Source of the DNA: Adhaeribacter rhizoryzae
Lineage (GTDB): Bacteria > Bacteroidota > Bacteroidia > Cytophagales > Hymenobacteraceae
Reading direction: 5' to 3'
DNA: 64,000 nt
Assembly (NCBI RefSeq): GCF_008629685.1
Contig: NZ_VWSF01000014.1
Span: 1 to 64,000, forward strand
The translations under genes were made by a program, and so were the position numbers. The notes below the pieces were generated by a model. That model saw only the letters and a list, made by a program, of their open reading frames with translations. It was not told the DNA's origin and made no database searches. This document shows positions 52,853 to 60,453 of this stretch, piece after piece (within the stretch, counting starts at the first letter, position 1; every line of letters begins with the position of its first letter).

Positions 52853-53095
52853 ATGCAAGTCAAAATAGCTTTATTTGGCATAACAAAAGAAATAATTGGG
52901 GCTTCTAAACTGAATTATCAGTTAAGCGAAAAAGCTGATGTAAATCAGTTACTAAGCAGCTTAAAAGCCGATTACCCCGCTCTGCAAAAGCTCACCTCAC
53001 TAATGATTGCGGTGAACGATGACTACGCTACGCCAGAGCAAACTTTATCAGCGCACGACGAAATTGCCTTAATTCCGCCGGTTTGTGGTGGGTAA
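52853..53095 (+). CDS. moaD: Molybdopterin synthase small subunit
   Basis: 80 aa ubiquitin-fold sulfur carrier. The C-terminal GG (PPVCGG) that becomes the thiocarboxylate is intact. It pairs with MoaE further downstream to convert cyclic pyranopterin phosphate to molybdopterin. A heptad array begins 5 bases after its stop codon. Confidence 0.93.
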   Translation: MQVKIALFGITKEIIGASKLNYQLSEKADVNQLLSSLKADYPALQKLTSLMIAVNDDYATPEQTLSAHDEIALIPPVCGG

Positions 53096-53100
53096 ATATT

Positions 53101-53128
53101 GTAGCAGGTAGCAGGTATCAAGTATCTG
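53101..53128. repeat. Heptad array after moaD
   Basis: Four GTAnCnn-type units (GTAGCAG twice, then GTATCAA and GTATCTG). The reverse complement resembles the CTGATAC array before moaE at 53614-53641, with which it brackets the small membrane-protein gene. Confidence 0.75.
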
Positions 53129-53296
53129 GATTATATGTATTTGAATCATTTGGATATTAAATGCTTGATGATACCTGATAATATATTTCTACCTTTAGTA
53201 AACTACAATACTAGTAAACTACTTTTAACACTGATTTTTATTGCGATGGTTCTATTTTAAATCAGAAATGAATTTAGTTTGATAGATATAGCAGAA

Positions 53297-53545
53297 ATGA
53301 ATGTCAAAAACTTAGCTTTGGCTATAGTACTTCCATTAATAGTTGTAGTTCCGATTGGTTACTTAATATTAATCCCACCAAGCCCGTTTAATTTTATTCC
53401 TTTCGCACTTTATGAATCAATCTGTAGTGGAACAGGAATAGAAGAGCATTCTTTTATAATTGCTTTCGACCTTTTAGTATTAAAATTTTTATTCTTATTA
53501 TTCAGCAGAATGATACTAAACAGCTTAAAAAATACCCGTCCCTAA
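53297..53545 (+). CDS. Small membrane protein of unknown function
   Basis: 82 aa from the ATG at 53297 (the frame opens at a TTG 18 bases earlier). Two hydrophobic segments (LALAIVLPLIVVVPIGYLILI and FDLLVLKFLFLLF) indicate an inner-membrane protein. No family recognised. AT-rich, unlike its neighbours, and lies between moaD and moaE in a spacer bounded by inverted heptad arrays, so it may have been inserted there. May be spurious, although the two membrane helices and the ATG are reasonable. Confidence 0.45.
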   Translation: MNVKNLALAIVLPLIVVVPIGYLILIPPSPFNFIPFALYESICSGTGIEEHSFIIAFDLLVLKFLFLLFSRMILNSLKNTRP

Positions 53546-53613
53546 CGTCTACTTAAACACATTAAAATGTACGATAGCAGCAGTCCATTATCATCAAAAT
53601 AAAAGTTAAAATC

Positions 53614-53641
53614 CTGATACCTAATACTAACTACCTGATAC
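53614..53641. repeat. Heptad array before moaE
   Basis: Four units: CTGATAC, CTAATAC, TAACTAC and CTGATAC, ending 6 bases before the moaE ATG. TAA/TGA triplets recur in all frames. It is the inverted partner of the array after moaD. Confidence 0.78.
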
Positions 53642-53647
53642 TAAAAA

Positions 53648-54058
53648 ATGATTGCCATAACTGAAGAACCAATTAACACGCAGGCTGTTATTGATGCCGT
53701 ACAAGCCGACGGCGCCGGGGCGATTAATGTATTTATTGGTACTGTTCGTAACCAGACGCAGGCCAAACCGGTTATTCAGTTAGATTTTGAGGCTTACGAT
53801 TCTATGGCCGTAAAGAAAATGCAGGAGATTGCTGATCAGGCTACAGCCCGCTGGCCCATCCAGAAAGTAGCTATCGTGCACCGCAAAGGAGCCTTACAAA
53901 TTGGTGAAGCCGCTGTGGTAATTGCCGTTTCTACCCCCCATCGCAAAGCGTCTTTCGAAGCCTGCGAATTTATTATTGATACCCTCAAGCAAGTTGTACC
54001 TATCTGGAAAAAAGAAAAATTTGAAGATGGCGATGTGTGGGTAGCCGCACATCCATAA
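53648..54058 (+). CDS. moaE: Molybdopterin synthase large subunit
   Basis: 136 aa catalytic subunit of molybdopterin synthase. GAINVFIGTVRNQT, LDFEAYDSMAVKKMQEIADQA, VAIVHRKGALQIGEAAVVIAVSTPHRKASFEACEFIIDTLKQVVPIWKKEKFEDG are the family motifs with the catalytic Lys pair. Full length. It ends 7 bases before the converging mobA stop codon. Confidence 0.96.
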   Translation: MIAITEEPINTQAVIDAVQADGAGAINVFIGTVRNQTQAKPVIQLDFEAYDSMAVKKMQEIADQATARWPIQKVAIVHRKGALQIGEAAVVIAVSTPHRKASFEACEFIIDTLKQVVPIWKKEKFEDGDVWVAAHP

Positions 54059-54065
54059 AACATTT

Positions 54066-55250
54066 CTACTCTCCTCTTCTTTCTAATTCCTGCAAAGTCT
54101 GCTCGTAAGCCACCGGATCGTTTACATTACGTAAATCCCGCACATTCGGAATCGTCAATAATTTCACATCAGAATTAATGAGGGCCTTACGCGGACAGGA
54201 ATATCCTAAACTTAAAAACTGTAAGAGTTGCGGGTAGCTACGCGGCTCCCAAATAGTGAGCAAAGGCTCCGGAAACTTTCCGTCTGAATCGTAAAAAGCG
54301 GTAGCCATTTTGGTAGAATCGCGGTGCTGCACTAAATATTCTAAAGTGTCAGTAGTTAAAAATGGCAAATCGCAGGCTACAGTTAGCCAGGCTGCATTGG
54401 GGTTAGATTGCAGCGCCGTTAAAATACCACCTTTTGGTCCCAGGTTTAAGAATTGGTCCTGCAGATAAGGTAATTTACCGGCTACTTCGGTTACTTGCGC
54501 CGCATTGCACGATACATAAACTTCTGGGCAATAGTTACTTATCAACTGATGTACGTGGGTACGCTGGTCTGCGCCGTGGTATTGCAGCGAGCCTTTATCT
54601 CTTTGCATCCGGGTACTTTTGCCGCCGGCCAGCACCAAACCATGCAGCGGCGGTATATTTTCCTGGTAATAATGCTCTACAAAGCCAGTAATATTCTCTA
54701 TATCGGTTAACCGGTAAACCGGAATATCCGGAAAATTTACTACATGATTTTGAATAAAATCTGGTACTTCCGTTACACCTTCCTGTAATAATATTAGCTT
54801 TACCCGAGTGAGTTTATCCAGCTTTTTTTCGAGGGGTTTAGCCGGATCAATAACAATAATCTGCGCTTGTGCGGGAAAATGGTTGCCGTTTACCAACACT
54901 AAATCGGCCTGCCGGAATAATGCTTTCTGTTCGTACGCATTCCAGCCAATTTTATTATCGAACCGCTGAAACGTAATTTTATCGGTATATTCTAATGTCG
55001 CTCCATTTCCTAAAGCAGCATTTAAATCCGGGCCATTAGCTGCTTCGGCATCCGCATTTTTATGATCGGCATCTACATAAGCTATTTTTAGCTTATTACC
55101 CAGATTTTCGGAAATGGCAAATGCCAGCTTTTTTATGTTGCCGCAAGGCGTACCCAAAATAGCCAGTTCAACCCGGCCAAAGTGCCCAATGGCGGCCCGG
55201 GCCAATTGTGTATGTTTCTGATGCGGTGCTTTATTTTCGTTCGAAGTCAT
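54066..55250 (-). CDS. mobA: Molybdenum cofactor guanylyltransferase with extra N-terminal domain
   Basis: 394 aa, about twice normal MobA length. Residues ~205-390 are MobA (LVLAGGKSTRMQRDKG at 207-220, GPKGGILTAL, ACDLPFL), which adds GMP to the cofactor. Residues ~25-195 form an extra domain resembling MobB (ELAILGTPCGNIKKLAFAISENL, IAYVDADHKN) but the P-loop GxxxxGK(S/T) is degenerate (GTPCGNIKK), so GTP binding by that part is doubtful. Start overlaps moaC by 20 bp in another frame, so the two are translationally coupled. Guanylated cofactor fits the bis-MGD nitrate reductase at the end of the window. Confidence 0.85.
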   Translation of the reverse strand: MTSNENKAPHQKHTQLARAAIGHFGRVELAILGTPCGNIKKLAFAISENLGNKLKIAYVDADHKNADAEAANGPDLNAALGNGATLEYTDKITFQRFDNKIGWNAYEQKALFRQADLVLVNGNHFPAQAQIIVIDPAKPLEKKLDKLTRVKLILLQEGVTEVPDFIQNHVVNFPDIPVYRLTDIENITGFVEHYYQENIPPLHGLVLAGGKSTRMQRDKGSLQYHGADQRTHVHQLISNYCPEVYVSCNAAQVTEVAGKLPYLQDQFLNLGPKGGILTALQSNPNAAWLTVACDLPFLTTDTLEYLVQHRDSTKMATAFYDSDGKFPEPLLTIWEPRSYPQLLQFLSLGYSCPRKALINSDVKLLTIPNVRDLRNVNDPVAYEQTLQELERRGE

Positions 55251-55755
55251 TTTTGCCGCCGGTTTTGGTCATAAGTTTTGTTTCTTTTATAACGATGTCG
55301 TGCGAAAAAGCTTTGCACATGTCGTAAATAGTTAGCGCCGCTACGGTGGCACCGGTTAAGGCTTCCATTTCTACGCCGGTTTTTCCGGTTATGCTGGCGG
55401 TGCAATCAATTACTACTTCGTTGGCTTCGTTTACCTGAATATTAAATTTGCAGCTTTCCAGCCCCAGCGGATGGCACAACGGAATCAGGTCGGAAGTTTT
55501 TTTGGCACCCATGGTGCCGGCTATAATGGCCGTCTGAAATACCGGTCCTTTTTTGGTTTGAATATCGCCGTTGGTTAAATGTTGCATAATTTCTTCGCCC
55601 AGCACCACAATGCTCTGGGCCTGGGCCGTACGCTTGGTTTCGGCTTTGGCGCTTACATCTACCATAGCCGGGTTACCGCCGGCATCTAAATGCGAAAATG
55701 TTTTTTCTTGTTCGTTCACGTCAGGTAAAAAGCTTGATAAACAATTTTTTTGCAA
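55231..55755 (-). CDS. moaC: Cyclic pyranopterin monophosphate synthase
   Basis: 174 aa from a TTG at 55755, or 162 aa from a GTG at 55719, closer to the usual family length. MoaC motifs: GNPAMVDVSAKAETKRTAQA, LIPLCHPLGLESCKF, VEMEALTGATVAALTIYDMCKA. It completes the second half of cPMP synthesis after MoaA. A strong AAAGGAGG sequence, rare in this phylum, lies about 12 bases before the TTG and supports that start, although similar strings occur in dispersed repeats. Overlaps mobA by 20 bp. Confidence 0.9.
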   Translation of the reverse strand: MQKNCLSSFLPDVNEQEKTFSHLDAGGNPAMVDVSAKAETKRTAQAQSIVVLGEEIMQHLTNGDIQTKKGPVFQTAIIAGTMGAKKTSDLIPLCHPLGLESCKFNIQVNEANEVVIDCTASITGKTGVEMEALTGATVAALTIYDMCKAFSHDIVIKETKLMTKTGGKNDFERK

Positions 55756-55801
55756 AATATTCGAAGTCCTCCTTTAAAGGGGACAAAAATTTAGGTATCT
55801 A

Positions 55802-56728
55802 TTAGATAAAACTTAGCGGATTACGGGATGGCACATGGGTTATTTTAAGGCCGGGCACTTTGGGTTTTAACCAGGCTACCAGCCACTCTGCGCCGGGTTC
55901 CTCGCTTACGGCATGGCCCAATAAAACCAGCGACAGCTTATTACCTTTAGCCCGGGCATCGCGCACGTACTCTACTGTTTCCCATTCCTGCGCCTCCCCT
56001 ACCATAATCACATCGGGCTTCTCCTTAATTATTTCTTCAATATGTCTTTTGCCGCCGGAAGCACCAGGCAAAAGTAATATACGTTCGCAATTTTGCGATA
56101 GATCGCCTATATACCGAACCATCTGGATACCTAATTTTTCTTTTGTGAGTGAGATTATTGTTTTTAAAGATATAGCCGGTATAACAAAACGGTTACGGAT
56201 TTCCGGATTGTAATATTTCTGCCAACCCAAAGCGGCTACTAAACCGGTCTGTACACCGTCCGGCTTGTGGCTATGAATATAATCGTGGTTGCGCCAAACG
56301 GCAATATTATGTTTTTTCAGCAAATCGGCTTTATACCGGTAAACATCATCCTGCTCCAGCCAGGCCGTATCGTCCTGGTGATTATAAAAGGTAGGCTCGT
56401 GCGCAATTATAAAGTTAGCACCTAAATCAATGGCTTTCCGGATAACCTCCAAGGTTGCGAACATCGTAGTTACAATACCAGTAACTTTAGTGTCTAAACT
56501 ACCAGATTCTAAAGTATCTACGGTAGTATTGAAGGGTGCACCGGGCACTTCTTTCAAAAATAACGCTATTATTTGCCGCACCGTAAAGGTTTGGTTTTGC
56601 CGGAATAAATTATTAGCCATTGTTACTATTGGTGTAGTTATTAGCCCCGAAGCCCCAACGGTATTGCCTAATGCAGTTATAAATTTTCTTCTTCCTAGCT
56701 GGTTAATATTCTTTTTATTTGAGGCCAT
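55802..56728 (-). CDS. NIF3-like metal-binding protein with twin-arginine-like leader
   Basis: 308 aa. Residues ~60-305 are a NIF3/DUF34 dinuclear-metal fold (VTGIVTTMFATLEVIRKAIDLGANFIIAHEPTFYNH, NHDYIHSHKPDGVQTGLV, LLLPGASGG, SLVLLGHAVSEEPGAEWL). The N-terminus GRRKFITALGNTVGASGLITTPIV looks like a Tat signal, which is unusual for a normally cytoplasmic family. Metal ligands (His/Glu) in HEPT and GHAVSE are conserved in pattern. Reaction unknown. Upstream of moaC on the same strand, 46 bp away, so it probably shares the Moco operon. Confidence 0.75.
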   Translation of the reverse strand: MASNKKNINQLGRRKFITALGNTVGASGLITTPIVTMANNLFRQNQTFTVRQIIALFLKEVPGAPFNTTVDTLESGSLDTKVTGIVTTMFATLEVIRKAIDLGANFIIAHEPTFYNHQDDTAWLEQDDVYRYKADLLKKHNIAVWRNHDYIHSHKPDGVQTGLVAALGWQKYYNPEIRNRFVIPAISLKTIISLTKEKLGIQMVRYIGDLSQNCERILLLPGASGGKRHIEEIIKEKPDVIMVGEAQEWETVEYVRDARAKGNKLSLVLLGHAVSEEPGAEWLVAWLKPKVPGLKITHVPSRNPLSFI

Positions 56729-56977
56729 TCCTGCATTTAATTTAAGGTGTTCTTTCCTTCCGAATATTTTAAGTAGTTATTCTTTAAAGTACTAATTTTA
56801 ATTAAAGTTTAGGATTCAACTTAAGGAAAGAAAAGCTTCTAAAGTAATTTGTGTTGCCGCTGGCTGTTGACTATACTTTTAAATAGTAAAATGTTGCATA
56901 ATATTTTAGTAAATTAGCTTAACCGTTTACTGCTTTTACCCAGTGGTAAGCCTAATCTTACTTTTTAAATTAATATT

Positions 56978-57304
56978 ATGAAATTAAGAATTCAGGGTAA
57001 CAGCCTGCGGGTGCGGGTTTCGGAAACCGAAGTGGCAAAATTCCGGGAAATTGGCCACCTGGAAGAGTCTGTTGTATTTGGCCCTACCCAGAAAGAAACT
57101 TTAAATTATTTGCTGATTAAATCTTATGAAAATACAGAGGTAACCGCTTCCTTTTCTGAAAATAATATTACCATTAGTGTTCCGGCAGCCATTGCAAAAG
57201 ATTGGGCAAACTCCGAACACAATGGTTTTGAAGTCAAACTCCCCAATGGTACCGACAAAGGTTTAAAAATATTGGTAGAAAAGGATTTGGACTGTATTCA
57301 TTAA
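56978..57304 (+). CDS. Small conserved protein, unknown function (DUF7009-like)
   Basis: 108 aa, cytoplasmic, no membrane segment. Begins MKLRIQGNSLRVRVSETEV; a beta-rich pattern. It resembles the short proteins annotated DUF7009 in Bacteroidota, from memory and not verified. Converges with moeA 12 bp away. Its position among molybdenum cofactor genes suggests a role with them, but nothing in the sequence says what. Confidence 0.65.
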   Translation: MKLRIQGNSLRVRVSETEVAKFREIGHLEESVVFGPTQKETLNYLLIKSYENTEVTASFSENNITISVPAAIAKDWANSEHNGFEVKLPNGTDKGLKILVEKDLDCIH

Positions 57305-57315
57305 AAACTTTATTT

Positions 57316-58527
57316 CTAACTACGAAAACCATAAAAAGCATAAACCTCGCCCACCGAAAAAGTACTTTGTTTTTGCGGTAATTCCAGGAAACCATCGGCC
57401 GAAAGTAGTGCGGCAAAATCACCGGAGCCACCAATATGGACCGGTTTAGCCGTAAGCATGCCGCTGGTACCAATGGCAACTTTCACCGGTAAAAAATAAG
57501 TTAAATCGGGCCGAAAAACTGTTTCTTCCTGCAAAATGGCTTTGGGTACTAAGGCGGCCGGCGCGCTCAAACTAGCCCGTACCCACGGCCGGACGTATTT
57601 ATAAAAACAAACAAACGTAGAAACCGGGTTGCCCGGCAACGCAAATACTACCGGCCCGTTGGCCACACGGCCAAACCAGAAAGGCTTACCGGGGCGTTGC
57701 GCCACCTCGTGAAACAGCTTCTGTACGCCTAATTCGGCTAAAACTTCCGGAATAAAATCTGCTTTGCCTTTCGAAACGCCACCACTTAATATTAACGCAT
57801 CGAAGCGGGACAGCAAATCTTTCAACTCCGTTAATAAAGCGGCTTTGTCGTCGCGGAGGTGGAAACGCTGGGCCTTTACACCCTGCTCCTGCAAAGCGGC
57901 CTGCAACAGGTAGCTGTTCGATTGCCGGATTTGGTGTGGCAGCGGCATTTCTGTTACTTCAACCAGTTCATCGCCGGTTGAAATAATGGCTACGCGGAGC
58001 GGCTGACTAACCTGTACGGTGGTTTTACCCACAGTAGCAATAACAGCAATTTCAGCGGGCGACAATAAAGTACCTGCCGGAATTAATAAATCAGCTGCCT
58101 GGCGGTCGGAACCGCGTTGGTGAACATTCTGCATCCGGCCTTTTGGTGCGGCAAAAATATGCGCGTACCGGATGCCATTCCGGTCAAATATTTTTAAATC
58201 TTCATACCGAATAACAGTATCGGTATTACCGGGTAATATGGCACCGGTCATTACTTCCAGGCAACCATCATTTTGATGCAACGTTTGGGGCGGCGCGCCG
58301 GCCAGTTGCACACCTTCAATCCGGAAAGTATCTTCACCGGCCTGAAAATTGGCAAACCGAATGGCTATGCCATCCATGCTTACCCGGTGAAATGGCGGGA
58401 AATCGCGATCGGCCGAAATCGGCTCTCTTAAAACTGATCCATTAGCCGCTGTTAACGTAACTTCGGTTATGGGTAAGGTTAGAGTATTTTCGCCAATTAA
58501 GCGGACGGCTTCAGTAACGGTTATCAT
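57316..58527 (-). CDS. moeA: Molybdopterin molybdenumtransferase
   Basis: 403 aa enzyme that inserts molybdate into adenylylated molybdopterin. PPFHRVSMDGIAIR, ILPGNTDTVIRYED, ISTGDELVEV, LILSGGVSKGKADFIPEVL and FALPGNPVSTFVCF are the MoeA motifs. Standard length. It is the last dedicated Moco step encoded here; no mogA, moeB or mod transporter is in the window. Confidence 0.95.
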   Translation of the reverse strand: MITVTEAVRLIGENTLTLPITEVTLTAANGSVLREPISADRDFPPFHRVSMDGIAIRFANFQAGEDTFRIEGVQLAGAPPQTLHQNDGCLEVMTGAILPGNTDTVIRYEDLKIFDRNGIRYAHIFAAPKGRMQNVHQRGSDRQAADLLIPAGTLLSPAEIAVIATVGKTTVQVSQPLRVAIISTGDELVEVTEMPLPHQIRQSNSYLLQAALQEQGVKAQRFHLRDDKAALLTELKDLLSRFDALILSGGVSKGKADFIPEVLAELGVQKLFHEVAQRPGKPFWFGRVANGPVVFALPGNPVSTFVCFYKYVRPWVRASLSAPAALVPKAILQEETVFRPDLTYFLPVKVAIGTSGMLTAKPVHIGGSGDFAALLSADGFLELPQKQSTFSVGEVYAFYGFRS

Positions 58528-58651
58528 ATCTTGGAAACGGAAGCCAAACCTACAAATTTTATTTCGGCTGGAAAAAGCCTAATTCTAGCCCGTTATTAAT
58601 ATTATTTGCAAATAATAAGTTTGGCTAAGATTACTTTCACCAATTGTAACT

Positions 58652-60109
58652 TTAAGCAGCTACTTCGCTTTCATGGGTCGGCATTAGCTTAAACGCACTT
58701 TTAGGAGCATCGCAAAGCGGACAGGTATAATCGGCTGGTAAATCCAGGAAAGGTACGCCTGGCAGAATATTGCCATCGCCGAAAGCCGGGTCGTAAACGG
58801 TAAGGCAATCCGGACATTGGTGCAGGTTTGGCTGCGGTTTACTTTCAACTATTGGTTTATTTACTTTTACTTCGGGCTCGTAGTTTAGCTGCTCGTAATA
58901 CAAACAACTCAGTTCCATTAGCAAAGGCGCTAAATCTTCCTTCAGCACATCCTTCGCAAACGTTTTATATTTCCGTTTATTCGGGTTAAAGTCCTGGCAA
59001 TACAGCACGTTGTAAGTATCCAATAAATCGTATTTATTGGCGTACTGCGAAACCGGGTTTTTCTCGATAACAACTGCCGTAAATAATACCATCGGCACGG
59101 TTTTAACGGCAAAAGTTAAGCCTTCGGTACTAATATCGTTTTGGTCAAAAGTCCGGACCAGGTAACGCTTTAATTGCAAGGCTTCTTCGTCGAGGACCGG
59201 TAAGTGCCAGTTGAGCTCCAGGGATGAGTGCCGCATGTTTATACCGTATTTCCCCAGCAGCTTTTCGTACTTAATTTTATCTTTCTCCGCAATACCTTTT
59301 ATAATAAATGACTTCCAGGTAGTAAGGCTGATTTTACCAATATTTGTTTCGACGCACAAATCGCACAGCGCTTTTAAAAATTTAATGGTGTAGCAGTTGT
59401 TGCGCCAGTAAAGCCCCAACCAATATTTATCACCGGCCATTTTGTTCATGCCCTCGTAAGACGGGAACGGCGTTTTGGAAAGCTCTAAACCACCGTCTAG
59501 CGGCCGGTTATTAGCCTTCATGCGGGCGTTGGTTTGGGAGAATAATTCGTTAACGGGCAAATCGGGATGAGCCAAATAAACCGCTTCCAAGGCTTTCACC
59601 GTCCGGACCACATCAAAGGTAAAAACCAGGGCCGGCCAAAGCACCAGTTCCTCGCCCAGTTCGGGCAGACTCAAATAGAGGTACCAATAATTATCCTGTT
59701 TAGAAGCAACAAAATTAAGATTGCCGGTAAACAACGGTACTAATGTTTGGCGCGGATCGGCAATATTTATCTTCAGCTTGCTCCGGTACTGCTCAAAATC
59801 GTCGAGGATATAAAGATAAGTATCGGAATGCAGCCAACTGGTATTGGGCAGCATATCGGCGGCCACGTATGAGCTCACAATATTTTGGTAATTATTTCCG
59901 TCGAAGTCGTACTCGGTCCGGATAGCCTGAAAGGTATGGTCCAGAATCGTTTTACTGCGGATATTTACCGGGAATAATATATCCTGGCGGGACCCGAAAT
60001 GAATATTTTCATTGCCAAAGTCTTCGGCCGTTTCCAGAATTTTTTTCATATCGCCCGGTGAGACTACGCCGCCTCTGGCAAATACCCGGATTAAATCATT
60101 CTTCTCCAT
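58652..60109 (-). CDS. Sulfite/nitrite-reductase-like protein fused to C-terminal rubredoxin
   Basis: 485 aa. The N-terminus has a ferredoxin-like half-domain of the SiR/NiR kind (GGVVSPGDMKKILETAEDFGNENIHFGSRQDILFPV), and the middle (~100-400) continues SiR-like but without the C-x5-C..C-x3-C siroheme/[4Fe-4S] ligands, so it is unlikely to be a reductase. Residues ~430-478 are a rubredoxin with C432/C435 and C463/C466 (CPDC..CPLC), a one-electron iron carrier. It is likely an electron-transfer partner of the adjacent nitrate reductase and 344 bp downstream of it on the same strand. Partner and direction are inference. Confidence 0.7.
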   Translation of the reverse strand: MEKNDLIRVFARGGVVSPGDMKKILETAEDFGNENIHFGSRQDILFPVNIRSKTILDHTFQAIRTEYDFDGNNYQNIVSSYVAADMLPNTSWLHSDTYLYILDDFEQYRSKLKINIADPRQTLVPLFTGNLNFVASKQDNYWYLYLSLPELGEELVLWPALVFTFDVVRTVKALEAVYLAHPDLPVNELFSQTNARMKANNRPLDGGLELSKTPFPSYEGMNKMAGDKYWLGLYWRNNCYTIKFLKALCDLCVETNIGKISLTTWKSFIIKGIAEKDKIKYEKLLGKYGINMRHSSLELNWHLPVLDEEALQLKRYLVRTFDQNDISTEGLTFAVKTVPMVLFTAVVIEKNPVSQYANKYDLLDTYNVLYCQDFNPNKRKYKTFAKDVLKEDLAPLLMELSCLYYEQLNYEPEVKVNKPIVESKPQPNLHQCPDCLTVYDPAFGDGNILPGVPFLDLPADYTCPLCDAPKSAFKLMPTHESEVAA

Positions 60110-60453
60110 ACCGTTTTAACCTTACCTTTTAATTATTGTATTTACGCCATGCTAGTCATTGCTGGCGCGAGGCTCCGCCTCGTGTCTTTTTATTCTTCGG
60201 CCTCTGGCCGATAAAATTCATTTAAAATTACTAGCGGCCAGAGGCCGGATGAAAACCGTCACGAGCGAGACGCTCGCGACAGTGCTTTGCTTCGTATTTT
60301 CTGGCCTGTAACTATCTAAGTTTTTACCCTTCCGCCCTCCGGGCACCTTCTCTAAATTAGGGAAGGAGTTGCGGCTAATGCTCTGGATGGAATGTAGCTT
60401 TTAGTTAGCCGCAGTTCCCCGCCTATTTTAGGAGGGGCTAGGGGTGGTAAATT
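60110..60453. repeat. Spacer made of several short palindromic repeats
   Basis: The inverted pair CGGCCTCTGGCCG (60198-60210) and CGGCCAGAGGCCG (60235-60247) is flanked by GCGAGGCTCCGCCTCG and GAGCGAGACGCTCGC palindromes. Bases 60352-60370 repeat 205-223 exactly, and a CCTATTTTAGGAGGGG string precedes the nitrate reductase stop codon. No gene. The hairpins probably end or weaken transcription between the two genes. Confidence 0.55.

Noticed and set aside
35767-53641. Heptad arrays as a CRISPR array
   Set aside because: Units are 7 bp and contiguous with no spacers, and no cas genes are present.
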